From Mixophyes australis (Eukaryota; Chordata; Amphibia; Anura; Limnodynastidae), in contig JAVHZZ010000011.1 in assembly GCA_036250195.1 (NCBI GenBank), forward strand, positions 51,777,311 to 51,841,310: a DNA stretch of 64,000 bases, written 5' to 3'. The stretch's first letter is position 1. Each line of letters begins with the position of its first letter. A program made the translations under genes and the position numbers. Positions 1-9,830 of the stretch are shown here, piece by piece. The notes under the pieces are model-generated. The model was not told the origin of the DNA. It worked only from the letters and a program-made list of their open reading frames with translations, and searched no databases.

Positions 1-248
1 GATTCCAGAGTGGAGCACAAGTGTAAGCATAACTTGCGATTGAAAAAGATGTATGCAAGTGTATGTGCATGCACACCACGTTTAGAGTTGTGTCCAGGTT
101 TGAATAAACTGCAGATGCGTCCACTTGGCAACAAACACATCTCTCAGACATATATGTTCAACATGTGCAAAAACCTTTTATTTTATATGTAATGAATGCA
201 ACATTCACACTCTGATGTCAAAAAGAGATGAATCATCATTTCTTGCAG
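1..248. other. No recognisable feature
   Basis: AT-rich sequence left of the retroviral LTR. The open frames are short and resemble no family. The last ~40 bases loosely resemble sequence near 29.37 kb, so the retrovirus may have landed in an older repeat. That is an inference. Confidence 0.4.
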
Positions 249-1076
249 TGTGGGATCTAATCAGTCAGTTCACCTGTAAGCGTCAGTTTACCAGTTTATG
301 AGCTCAGCAGCCGGAGAGAATAAAAGACACTGCAAATTCTGTGTGTGCAATTAGCTCTACTGTATTGTTTAGAAATTCACATACTTATAGCACTCTGGTT
401 ATGCAAATTCACGTACTTCAGCAAATTACGCCTCTAACTGTCTTATCTTCGTCTTAACCAGTCATTGTGCATGATTTCGTTACACACACCCAGGCCCGGC
501 GCTCCCATTAGGCAAGGTTAGGCACTTGCCTAGGGCACCGGGCTCTGGAGGGCGCCACAGAATTCTAAAATACTTCAAAACTGTGTGGCGACCGCTGACC
601 ATACCTGTCACGGCCGCCGCACAGCATCAGATGCACGGGGAGGGGGGGGGGGGGAGGCTATTTTGTCGCCACCCGCCGCCTCTCTGCTCCGTCTCCTCCC
701 CTCCACTTACTAGTGTCAGTGAGTGGAGGGGTGGAGACGGAGCAGAGAGGCGGCGGTGGTGAGACAAGGTAAGGAGAGGAGGGCGGCGATTTTTGCGGTG
801 GGGGGCGCCGCTTTTTTAAAAATGCCTAGGGCGCCGTGGACCCTAGCACCGGCCCTGCACACACCGTGCTACACTCACAGGAATTCTCCCAAGGGGACTG
901 GTGGTTCTCTCCTGTCTGCCATATCCAAGGTCATGGACGCAGCTCCTCGTAAATAACAAGATAATAATGAATTACTTCTACAAACTATCTGTATCTAAGC
1001 TGTCTTTAAGCTGTACAACGACAAAATGGCTGACACGCAACAAGATGGCGTCAGCTCAGCAAAATCACATTTCTCA
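249..1076 (-). repeat. 3' LTR of the endogenous retrovirus (split by a hAT MITE)
   Basis: It matches the right LTR at 3788-4185 along its length, apart from a 375-base insertion (element plus one duplication). It begins TGTGGGATCTAATCAG and ends ATTTCTCA, matching the TG...CA rule for LTR ends. It lies downstream in the minus-strand provirus, so it is the 3' LTR. Confidence 0.82.
491..857. mobile_element. Non-autonomous hAT element (MITE) inside the LTR
   Basis: Terminal inverted repeats read CAGGCCCGGCGC on the left and CAGGGCCGGTGC from the right. They are flanked by a perfect 8-bp duplication, CACACACC, at 483-490 and 858-865, the hAT signature. The sister LTR at ~3966-3977 lacks the insert and shows the empty site. 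The interior is GC-rich, contains an imperfect hairpin near 680-760, and has no transposase gene. Confidence 0.88.
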
Positions 1077-1090
1077 CTTTCCATCTTTTT
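1077..1090 (-). promoter_or_regulatory. Polypurine tract of the retrovirus
   Basis: Read on the minus strand this is a purine run with one T directly before the TGAG start of the 3' LTR, where plus-strand DNA synthesis is primed. Identified by position and composition. Confidence 0.6.
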
Positions 1091-1737
1091 ATTCATTATT
1101 TACCCTACACTATATATCAGAGATCCCGTTCTTGCTGTAGCTTTTAAATGGGTACTTATACACATACACCCTTCTAACTGAACATATGGATAGGGGTGCC
1201 TAAAACTGGATACATAGAACAACCCACCCCCCACCAATAGCAAGTTCATGATCCTTTTCCTAGCTGATATTAATAGATGGTCAATGAATCGACAACCGTC
1301 TTGCACCCGCTGCATGTCCTGATGTCAGATCTTCACATATATCAGTGAACATGAGAAGCTCTGAGGCTTCTTGTGCTTCCTTTTTATCTCCTAACTATGG
1401 ATTTCATAGGGAAGGAAAAAAGGAAAGGGAGGGGGAAAATACACAGTGCGCTCGGCAAGTGTTATATGTCACTTATTTCACAATTCAAGGGATTGTCCAT
1501 TGTGCTGTATACCTTCATTAGGACAGACTTCAGTAACGAGCATGTGCATTCCAAGGGAAAGGTTCTTGGTTTCTGCACTGATCACAGATGGCATTGGTAC
1601 TGAGAGTTCCACAAGGTTCACACTCATTAGATGGGGTGTACAGTACATCGGTTAAGATAGGTGTGGTAACTTTAATTTCTCTGGAAGAGGAACACTTAGC
1701 TTTAATACACTTGTTAATAAGTCACATAATTAGTTTC

Positions 1738-1785
<48 letters not shown>

Positions 1786-2395
1786 AGGATTAGTAACAGT
1801 CCTTGAAGTAAAACATGTATAAGATCTGATACCCATCCTGCTATACCCTTGAACCAATTGGCCAGGTGCAGCCATGAAAACTATCCTTCTAGATAAGCAT
1901 CTTCAACATAAAAATTTATATTTCATGTCTTATTTTTTTGTAAGTGTCCATCAATTATTTTCTCTGGATCATCTGTGTCATTAATGGAAAAGGTGCAGCC
2001 CTGGGCTCCAAATTGAGTATTTAGGGTCAGGCAGTACCCTCCAAGTAGTCCAATATTAACCTATTGTCTTGTGTAAATGTAATAATGTGTTGGGCCACAA
2101 TACTCACAAAAATATTTCTGTATTGGGTTTAAACCCCTACAGTCATGGGTTGCTCTTTTCTTTATTTGGTTGGGTTGAACATTCATATTCGAATTTTTCT
2201 CAATATGTATAATGATCTCTATAGTACTATTGACGTGAGTCTGGTTCTTCCAGATCTGGATTTCCTTTCTAGACTGTTACACATCTATAGGGTACAATAA
2301 AAGAAAATAACTTGTAATCAATATACCTCCTGCTAATGTCATTGAACACCATTCTCTGGTGTCCTTGGACCTTTAAGTAACATGTAAAATACATT
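1091..2395 (-). other. Retroviral 3' internal region, env-side remnant
   Basis: This stretch lies between the integrase end and the 3' LTR, where env belongs. On the minus strand, frame segments around 1960-2040 and 2270-2450 look once-coding, with a Cys-bearing segment near 1990. No transmembrane or fusion-peptide pattern is clear, and stops are frequent. It contains a TA microsatellite. Confidence 0.35.
1742..1782. repeat. (TA)n microsatellite
   Basis: About 20 uninterrupted TA dinucleotides inside the retroviral remnant. Confidence 0.95.
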
Positions 2396-3370
2396 TTACT
2401 CAGACTCCCCTTGTCTGAATATCTTGCAGTGGGAAGTGTGCATCCAGGTGTCATTTCCCTGTACTTCCACTGCCATGGGAGTCGTCAATAAGACCTGGAA
2501 AGGACACTTGTATTTGGGTTCAAGACTCTTCCTGGCATGCATTCTCACGATCACCCAGTCCCCTGGTTGCAGTTTGTGGGTACCTGTATCAAAATTAGTG
2601 TCTGGAATGGAAGAGAATATATGACCATGTATCTCAATTAGTTGTTTCTGTAATAAGGCAACACAGTTCAACAAACTTACCATGTACATGTTGTAGTTGC
2701 TGTGGAAAATAATAGCCTGTTCTGTTTGCTGTGCCAAACAGGATATCATATGGTGTTAAACCTGTGTCTTTTCTAGGAGTGTTTCTTACTGAGGGCAGGC
2801 CTGTTTCAGCCATTATTTTCTGCGTTTTCAATTTCAGAGTACCATTAAGGCGCTCCACACATCCCGAACTTTGGGGTCTGTAGGGAGTGTGAAGGGCAAA
2901 TATGATTCCCATGTCTTTTAACAGTTCCTGGAATCCTTGCCCCATAAATTGTGTCCCAATGTCATTTTCAATGACCACTAGTACCCCATATCTGCAAATT
3001 ACCTCACTCATAATTTTCTTGGCTACTGTTTTAGTATTTGCTGTCCTGCATGCAACACCTCCATCCAGCTGCTGAAGAGGTCAACACAGACTAGAACATT
3101 CTCAAAGCCCGAGCATTTGGGATGTTGTATAAAGACTATCTGTATCCTCTTATAGGGATACTGTGTCTGGGATGTGCTTTTCTGTGGAGTTGGGACAGAT
3201 GTACCTGGGGTTATTTTGTGCACAGATTAGGCATCCTGCCACTATCGCCTGTGTTTCTTGGGTGAACCCTGGTGCTATCGATAACCTACTTGTGAGTGCA
3301 ACCATAGCATCTTTCCCAAAATGCACTTTCCTGTGTGCTATATAGGTCAGTAATTCAAAGCCACTCCTTT
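2396..3370 (-). pseudogene. pol: Retroviral integrase remnant (3' end of pol)
   Basis: Integrase inserts viral DNA into the host chromosome. Three overlapping minus-strand frames carry its parts in order. A zinc-binding end near 3200-3350 has H, H and C-x2-C with GKDA nearby. The catalytic core follows with CVDLFS near 3060, NDIGTQF near 2960 and PQSSGCVERLN near 2870, so the DDE acidic residues are still visible. The C-terminal domain at 2396-2560 has GDWVIVR and a KCPFQVLLTTP-like stretch. An LTPYDILFG motif near 2740 is typical of gammaretroviral integrases. At least two frameshifts and internal stops make it non-functional. Everything upstream in pol is missing. Confidence 0.82.
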
Positions 3371-3766
3371 CTAATCATCACCTAGTACAGCCCTCTTGAA
3401 TGACTCTGATGTGTCTTCCTGGTTTTCAAACATTCAATCAACCAGTTCTCAATAGCCTCCAGGCATTCATCTAAACTTCTTTGATACATTTCTGGGGATG
3501 GTGTTGGTGTGTCATACATGCACTCAAAATTCACTAATCTTTCAGAAATCTAATTACCAATACAATTACAGTAAACAAGTTGAGTTAGTAATAACTGTAT
3601 AAATCTGAGACTTACAGATCTGCGTGCCTGATACCTTAGACGAACATGAGGAAGCTCTAAACAGAGGAGCCTGACAAGTAGAAAACTCTCTACTCACCCG
3701 GGCTATAGCCAGAGTCCTGTGTTCAGAGTGACCTTCAATGTTGTCTGTCCTTCGCTCAGGTCAGCA

Positions 3767-3784
3767 ATCTCGGTGGGATCTCCA
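3767..3784 (-). promoter_or_regulatory. Retroviral primer-binding site
   Basis: On the minus strand an 18-mer starting TGGAGATCCCACC lies 3 bases after the 5' LTR end, as expected for a site pairing with a tRNA 3' end. It resembles the complement of a threonine tRNA 3' end, but that assignment is from memory. Confidence 0.6.
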
Positions 3785-3787
3785 AAC

Positions 3788-4185
3788 TGTCAGATCTAAT
3801 CAGTCGGTTCGCCTGTAAGCGTCAGTTTACCAGTTTATGAGCTCAGCAGCCGGAGAAAATAAAAGACACTGCAAGTTCTGGGATTACACAAAATCACATA
3901 TTTCAGCAAACTACGCCCCTAACTGTCTTATCTTCATCTTAACCACTCATTGTGCATGATTTTGTTACACAGACCTTGCTACAGTCTCACGGTAATTCTC
4001 CCAAGGGGGCTGGTGGTTATCTCCTGTCTGCCATATCCAAGGTCATGGACGCAGCTCCTCGTAAACAACAAGATAATAGTGAATAGCTTCTACAAACTAG
4101 CTGTATCTAAGCTGTCTTTAAGCTGTACAAGGACAAAATGTCTGACAGGTAAGAAGGAGTCAGCTCAGCAAAATCACATTTCTCA
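3788..4185 (-). repeat. 5' LTR of the endogenous retrovirus
   Basis: A 398-bp LTR, intact relative to the left copy. It starts TGTCAGATCTAATCAG and ends ATTTCTCA. Differences from the left LTR are scattered substitutions and small indels, so the provirus is not recent. Confidence 0.82.
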
Positions 4186-4560
4186 CAAGTTTTGGATCAC
4201 CATCCTTTGTATATATAGTCCGCCCTCATTCTCTTAAGTGCAGTTTTAGAACCAACAGTGTGTAGGGAGGAGGTTAACTGCAGGGCTCTGCTCATAAAAT
4301 AGCGTTAAGGGTGAACCAGGGACATAGGAAAGTAGTTATTATTGTAAAGCAGTTCTGTAGAGAATAGTCAGTTACAATAGTTTGCTGATCAATTGCTTTT
4401 AATTTATATACACTTTACACAGACTAGTGGCTACTGGTTATTGCCATTGCATTGCAAATATATATAATACTAGACAGTATATAAAGTCTGAGTTAGATAG
4501 ATATCATTCTGAACTAACTAGTATATACTTTGAGAAACTGTGCTTTTGCTTTTAGACTAT
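4186..4560. repeat. Old dispersed repeat, copy 1 (related to 29.4-29.8 kb)
   Basis: It shares ordered blocks with 29,430-29,800: TTTTGGAT, TATATAG, GTTAACTGCAG with GCTCTGCT, ATCAATTG, and an ACTACTGGTT-like block. The order and spacing suggest one repeat family at high divergence. There are no coding signs and the class is unknown. Confidence 0.45.
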
Positions 4561-4934
4561 TAGCAGCAGAATTAAAAAAACAAACAGATTATTTTCTTTT
4601 AAAATTTACATTTTTTCTAGTGAAAGCAATCTTGTGTGGTACAGTGACAAATCATTTTGAAAAAAAACAGAGTGCATGCATGTGATCTTCAGTAACAGTT
4701 GCACAACCCCCCCCATAAAGCTATACATATTTATATTCTATTATCTTTTAAATACTATTCTATGTGTATCTAGTCTATTTTGGAAGAGTTATTCAGTGAA
4801 GTCTATATTTAAAAAAGACTGTTTATGAGGGTCAGCACGCAACCGCAAACACCCAAAAAAACGCTATGTATTATAACCTTTTCTGTTTTCCAATCTATTC
4901 AATTCTATCTAATTTGCTGTCACTATATAAATAT
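4561..4934. other. AT-rich stretch, nothing recognised
   Basis: A- and T-rich sequence with no convincing frame. A GCAGCAG / AACAGAT.ATTT block near 4562-4600 faintly resembles the tandem units at 29.8-30.8 kb. Confidence 0.35.
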
Positions 4935-5075
4935 ATAAATTAATGAGGATACTGAGAGATTAAAATAGCCAGCACCCATACTACAAAAAGTCAAAGAGTA
5001 TCCACACAGTATATTGCCAGAGTATTACTCGGCTGCCAAGAGCATGGCTTTCTTTACCTTGCCGCTATATAAATA
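4935..5075. repeat. Dispersed repeat family A, copy 1
   Basis: The block with CACCCATACTACAAAA, then TATTGCCAGAGTATT, then GCATGGCTTTC recurs at 5076-7085 (split) and 7836-8110. A partial copy lies at 7550-7690. The class is unknown and there is no coding capacity. Confidence 0.65.
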
Positions 5076-5139
5076 AAGGAGGATGCTGAAAGATGGAGGT
5101 GGCCTGCACCCATACTACAAAATTTCAAAGATTAGGCAC

Positions 5140-6845
5140 TGTCATGGGGACTAGGAGTTTTACCCAGAATTCACCAAGTGGAATTTCACTTTACCAGAGG
5201 CGCGGAGTCTAACACAGTGGCTGGTCTTCTCCAGGAACTCCCACAAGGGAGTATGGTTTTAGTGGCTGCCACTGTGCAGGTCGCGGCCCTCTGGGAAGTG
5301 TGGTGAATATACGGAACTGTACAACTGAATAGGAAAGGGAATGTCAATGATATAAATGCAGAGTCTCTGAACAATGGAAACAATGGTAACACGGAAGGCT
5401 GATGAGCAGTAATAAAAGGAGGAGAAAATTCCAAAGTGCATTAGCACACAGGTAGCATACAGCAGACCAATATATGACAACTGCATAAAGTCTATGGAAG
5501 GACCAATCAATAATGCAGCAGGAGAGTCAGCGACTCGCAGCTATACTTCAGAGGCACTATAGGCTTTAGTCCTAATAACAGGTACCATGCAAAATAGTAG
5601 GATAGTAGGGTAAGCTGCTCCTGACATATGTTCCCGCTGGTAAATGTAAAGACTTGTGCAGATGCTGGTATAATACTAGATAGCGTGGAGCGGTCTGTGA
5701 CCGGTAAGTCTCACCACTGATGTGGAGAGAAGACTTGTCCGGGTGCAGGTATGTTACAAGGTAGCGTGAAGTGGTCTGCGGCTAGCAAGTTGTACCACTG
5801 ATATGGAGAGACGACTTGTCCAGGTGCAGGTATGTTACCAGGTAGCATAGAGTGGTCTGCGACTAGCAAGTTGTACCACTGATATGGAGGGACGACTTGT
5901 CCAGGTGCAGGTATGTTACCAGGTAGTGTAAAGTGGTCTGCGACTAGCAAGTTGTACCACTGATATGGAGAGACGACTTGTGCAGGTGCAGGTATGTTAC
6001 CAGGTAGTGTAGAGTGGTCTGCGACTAGCAAGTTGTACCACTGATATGGAGAGACGACTTGTCCAGGTGCAGGTATGTTACCAGGTAGCGTAGAGTGGTC
6101 TGCGACTAGCAAGTTGTACCACTGATATGGAGAGACGACTTGTCCAGGTGCAGGTATTTTACCAGGTAGCGTAGAGTGGTCTGCGACTAGCAAATTGTAC
6201 CACTGATATGGAGAGACAACTTGTCCAGGTGCAGGTATGTTGCCAGGTAGCATAGAGTGGTCTGCGACTAGCAAGTTGTACCACTGATATGGAGAGAAGA
6301 CTTGTCCAGGTGCAGGTATGTTACCAGGTAGCGTAGAGTGGTCTGCGGCTGGCAAGTTGTACCACGATATGGAGAGAAGGCTTGTCCAGGTGCAGGTATG
6401 TAACAAGGTAGCGTGGAGTGGTCTGCGACTGGCAAGTTGTACCACGATATGGAGAGAAGGCTTGTCCAGGTACAGGTATGTAACAAAGTGGCGTGGAGTG
6501 GTCTGCGGCTGGCAAGTTGTACCACGATATGGAAAGAAGGCTTGTCCAGGCGCAGGTATATTCCACAGCAAACAGAGAGCATGAGTAGAAACCGGAAACA
6601 CCTCGGAGTCACAAGGGAATGAGAACCAAGAACAGGCAATGGTAATAGAGTAACAGGTGCCTTAAGTAGTGAGAGGTGATTGATTGACCAATGAGACTAT
6701 GAGCAAGGTTTTAACAGTCCGTGGTTTCTGCACACGCGCAATCCTTGGTCAAGATAGCGGATGGCCGCGGCGCAGAACAGGCGCCGGCAAGAGAGAGAGA
6801 GACCCATGTCCCAAACCAGAGGCACTAACCGTCCGGTGAGTGACA
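5140..6845. mobile_element. Solo LTR, 1.7 kb, with an internal minisatellite
   Basis: It starts TGTCATGGGGAC and ends GTGAGTGACA, so the ends form a TGTCA/TGACA inverted pair. A 5-bp duplication GGCAC flanks it at 5135-5139 and 6846-6850, as for Ty3/gypsy LTRs. No internal retrotransposon genes are present, so it is most simply a solo LTR left by LTR-LTR recombination. A related empty site lies near 7880. About half its length is an 81-bp tandem repeat. Confidence 0.75.
5717..6565. repeat. 81-bp minisatellite (about 10.5 units) inside the LTR
   Basis: The word TATGGAGAGA (or a one-base variant) starts units at 5721, 5802, 5883, 5964, 6045, 6126, 6207, 6288, 6368, 6448 and 6528. Eight units are exactly 81 bp; the rightmost have lost one T and are 80 bp. 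A related unexpanded copy lies just left, at 5640-5716. Because 81 is divisible by three, the minus strand stays open for 296 codons, a by-product rather than a gene. Confidence 0.93.
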
Positions 6846-7085
6846 GGCACACAATACATTGCCAGAGTATTCATCGGTTGCCAAAAGCATGGCTTTCATT
6901 ACCTTTTTTTACTTATATGCTCTGTGTCATAATGCTGCCCTTCTGAATCAAACCAGGGGACTTGTATATATTTATGGGGAAGGAGAGCTAAAAATCATTC
7001 CCCCTGGTGGAAACTTCATCTAATCCCAAGGGAAAGGGGGCTGTCTGAGACATGCAGCAGAGGTGGCCCCAAGACCCATGTATAT

Positions 7086-7549
7086 AAATATGGAATGCAT
7101 ATAAATAATATTTATATGTTCTATTATTGATGTGTAGGAAATATGTAAAATAGGTAGTTCAGATAAACCAATAGTTGCCCTTACCACACATGTAATTATG
7201 TATAATACTTACATTGATGCAGATTTGGTTGCCCAAAACATGTCTTGACAATGCAATTGAAAGTCCACATTCTGAGAAATTAAAAGGACAGATTTTGGAC
7301 CTGGCAAACAATACATGTATAGATGCAGATATGATACATGATGACTTATGCTACGTGATAGAGTTCGAGAACTTTAATGTATGGTTAATTATTTTTTTAA
7401 TTGATTCGTAGAAAGCAAATGCACTGGTGGCAGTTTTGCAAAATCCTTCATTAAGGCGCCAGTGGACAACTATGGACAGCAGCATTAGTAGACATTTAAA
7501 AGATGATGAGAGGGCACAATGTTAAATGGTACAAATCAAGATGGCATTG
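7086..7549. other. No recognisable feature
   Basis: AT-rich sequence between repeat copies, with no supported gene. Confidence 0.4.
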
Positions 7550-7690
7550 TCCTTGGAGTGAGGTACATTTGTGTTGTAATGCTGCCAGTTTCAATCAAAC
7601 CAGGGGGCTTCGTCCATCCCCGGAGTAACAAAGACTGCCCGAGACTTGCAGCAGAGGCGGTCCCCAAGAAGAGGTGTACTCTGACGCCAG
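7550..7690. repeat. Dispersed repeat family A, partial copy
   Basis: Shares TAATGCTGCC...TCAATCAAACCAGGGG and GAGACTTGCAGCAGAGG with the end of the copy at 6930-7085. Confidence 0.6.
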
Positions 7691-7835
7691 CGCATCCAGA
7701 ATTGCCTCACACTGCCATTGCATTCTGGCTACTCACAGGCAGCTGGGACACACAGCTGTAATTAAATTAACAGAAGTCATTGGATGGACAGTGGTATGAA
7801 TGAATAGAGTTAGACATTTTAGAAAGTAAATAGAC

Positions 7836-8110
7836 GAAGTTGGCCTGCGCTCATACTCGAAAAATTAAAAGATTAGGCACACAATATATTGCCAGAGCAT
7901 TCATCAGTAGCCAGAAGTAAGGCTTTCATACCTTGCTTTCCTTATATTTTCTGTGCCATAATGCTGCCCTTCTGAATCAAACTATTGGACTCATTAATAT
8001 TTATGTGGGAGGAAGGAAAAATCATTGCCCCGGGTTAAGCTTCGCCCCAGACCAGGAGGAAAGGGGACTGCCTGAGACTTGCAGAGAGACTGTCTCCAAA
8101 AATTGGTGTA
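7836..8110. repeat. Dispersed repeat family A, uninterrupted copy
   Basis: Reads through GATTAGGCACACAATATATT without the LTR found in copy 2, then continues to AATGCTGCCCTTCTGAATCAAAC. It is the reference empty site for the insertion at 5140. Confidence 0.7.
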
Positions 8111-9152
8111 CTTACTCTGACAACATAGGAATAAATAAAGGAAATAGTCCCCTTGGCGCAGTAGTAATCAGTAAACAATATATCTGAAATGCTTGTACAC
8201 ATAAGGTTATAAATAAATAAAGAATGCAACCTATATGTCAGTAGCAAGCCATATTATATGTCATAATCATAGGCCTCATGAACAGCAGAAACAAATGACT
8301 CGCATACAGTAAAATATCACAGTCTTTGGGTTAGTATCAAAAATGGTCCATATGCCAGGGTGTGACAATCCTCTAGCAATGGTATATAGATAACAATGTC
8401 AGTCTGAATAAGATTGAGCTCCAATATGGTGGTGGAATCAGGTATAGAGGGTGACTCCAAATATTGCCATGTAGTAGATCACCTAGTCCACAATATTTTA
8501 GTCTTTTGGTATAGACCAAACAATTGATCTGTATTCCACGGTTACATTGGGTAGGTATGTAAGTCCAAACTGTGAGATCAGTGTTGATGGAGTACACAGA
8601 AAAAATCGGTCTCACAGATACTTTCATCCGCACATATGTTGGCGTCAAAAGCAGGTGAATTCATTCAAGGTGGAACAGTGCTGGGATGCTTGGTGAGGCA
8701 GAAACTTACCCTGTGTAGGGCTTTAGTTGAAAAAGTGGTAGTCAGGGTAACAGAGTGGCCGTGGCCGTGACTTCATCCGAACTGCGCATGAGGCTGTTAG
8801 TTGATAATGTTGTTCCTTCATTATGCTCTAATAATAGAGCACAGACAAGGATCGGTGAGCAGATGTGTCATATAAATAGTGTAACCAACGCGTTTCGCCT
8901 TCAGACTTTCTCAGAGATATAGATGGTCTGTGAGAGTGATGAAAGGTTTAAAAAGGTGCCCTTTTACAATACTCCTCCATGATTGGTTGGTTCAAAAAGG
9001 CTTCCTATAGATTTCGGCTGTGACTGACAGTCCATACAGCTAATGGGACTAGTGATTTTTATATTGGATTGGTTCCAGCGAACTTTTAAAACCCAGGGAC
9101 ATATATACATATATATATTTATAAATCTCCCATTCAGACCAGTGACTCTGTC

Positions 9153-9155
<3 letters not shown>
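8111..9155. other. Unassigned sequence with a CCAACGCGTTTCG motif
   Basis: No coding frame is supported. The minus-strand complement of 8884-8913 reads CTGAGAAAGTCTGAAGGCGA followed by AACGCGTTGG. This resembles the 3' half of hammerhead-ribozyme-like sequence in Penelope-like elements (GAAAC near ...GTTGG), but the CUGAUGA core is not intact. The stretch may be a Penelope-like non-coding terminus. Confidence 0.35.

Positions 9156-9191
<36 letters not shown>
9156..9191. repeat. (AT)n microsatellite
   Basis: About 18 AT dinucleotides. Confidence 0.93.
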
Positions 9192-9193
<2 letters not shown>

Positions 9194-9407
9194 AAGCGTT
9201 TTATTACCAAAATACTACACAATTATGCGCCTTGTCCTTTTGCTTTAATTTCTAAATTTTATTTCCATAATACACCGATTGGTTTCATGGAGGCCTGGCA
9301 GCCGCCTGTACGTGGGAATTGCATATAAGGATTTTATATATTGGACTGTGATTATATTGGACTATTGCTACTAATAATCAGTCACGCGCCATTTTGTATA
9401 TGAATTG

Positions 9408-9410
<3 letters not shown>

Positions 9411-9456
<46 letters not shown>
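9411..9456. repeat. (TA)n microsatellite
   Basis: About 22 TA dinucleotides; explains repeated IY frames on both strands. Confidence 0.93.
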
Positions 9457-9461
<5 letters not shown>

Positions 9462-9729
9462 AAACATATGGGATAGGGCGCCAAAATAGTATAATACTGT
9501 ATTATAATGGACACAAATATAGTGAATGATACCCCGAGCCAAGAAATAGAATATTTCACAAGTGCATTATAATAGGATATTCAAGATAGTAGCAGTTAGC
9601 CACAGAAGCCAGTGAATAGAGGAAGAGTGATGACCAAGCCCCTCCAATTGTGATGTGCGTAATAGATAAAGAATCTTTAATGCTCATCTGATTGGGATCA
9701 ATGATGCTGCTGAAGTCTCTCAGTTGTTC

Positions 9730-9737
<8 letters not shown>

Positions 9738-9774
<37 letters not shown>
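9738..9774. repeat. (GT)n microsatellite
   Basis: About 18 GT dinucleotides flanked by TATA-rich sequence. Confidence 0.95.
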
Positions 9775-9779
<5 letters not shown>

Positions 9780-9830
9780 AATATACATATATGTCAATTA
9801 TATATATATAATTTGCTACATAATGGTACA

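Larger units (their letters stand above)
249..4185 (-). mobile_element. Gammaretrovirus-like endogenous retrovirus, internally deleted
   Basis: Two near-identical LTRs flank about 2.7 kb of internal sequence read on the minus strand, so the 5' LTR lies at the right. A primer-binding site sits 3 bases inside the 5' LTR and a purine tract abuts the 3' LTR. Between them only integrase is clear. The primer-binding site is ~400 bases from the first integrase sequence, so gag, protease and RT-RNase H have been lost. The integrase tail, with a GDWV motif and a C-terminal SH3-like region, suits gammaretroviral or epsilonretroviral pol. No matching target-site duplication was seen at 245-248 versus 4186-4190. 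The copy is broken by many stops and shifts. Confidence 0.8.
5076..7085. repeat. Dispersed repeat family A, copy 2, split by a solo LTR
   Basis: The left part, 5076-5139, ends GATTAGGCAC. The repeat resumes at 6846 with GGCACACAATACATTGCC and continues with AATGCTGCCCTTCTGAATCAA. The uninterrupted copy at 7860-7990 reads straight through the same point, so it is the empty site. Confidence 0.75.

Noticed and set aside
245..4190. Target-site duplication for the endogenous retrovirus
   Set aside because: GCAG (245-248) and CAAG (4186-4189) do not match well. The duplication may have decayed or been lost by recombination.
5711..6601. Minus-strand frame of 296 codons with a 27-residue repeat
   Set aside because: It is the translation of an 81-bp minisatellite inside an LTR. 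The repeat length is a multiple of three, so the frame stays open by arithmetic. No start context, domain or conserved ends.
5140..6845. CRISPR-like array of regular repeats
   Set aside because: Units are contiguous 81-bp tandem repeats without unique spacers, inside an LTR of a eukaryotic genome.
8884..8913. Functional hammerhead ribozyme
   Set aside because: The CUGAUGA core is not present, so only a resemblance is reported.
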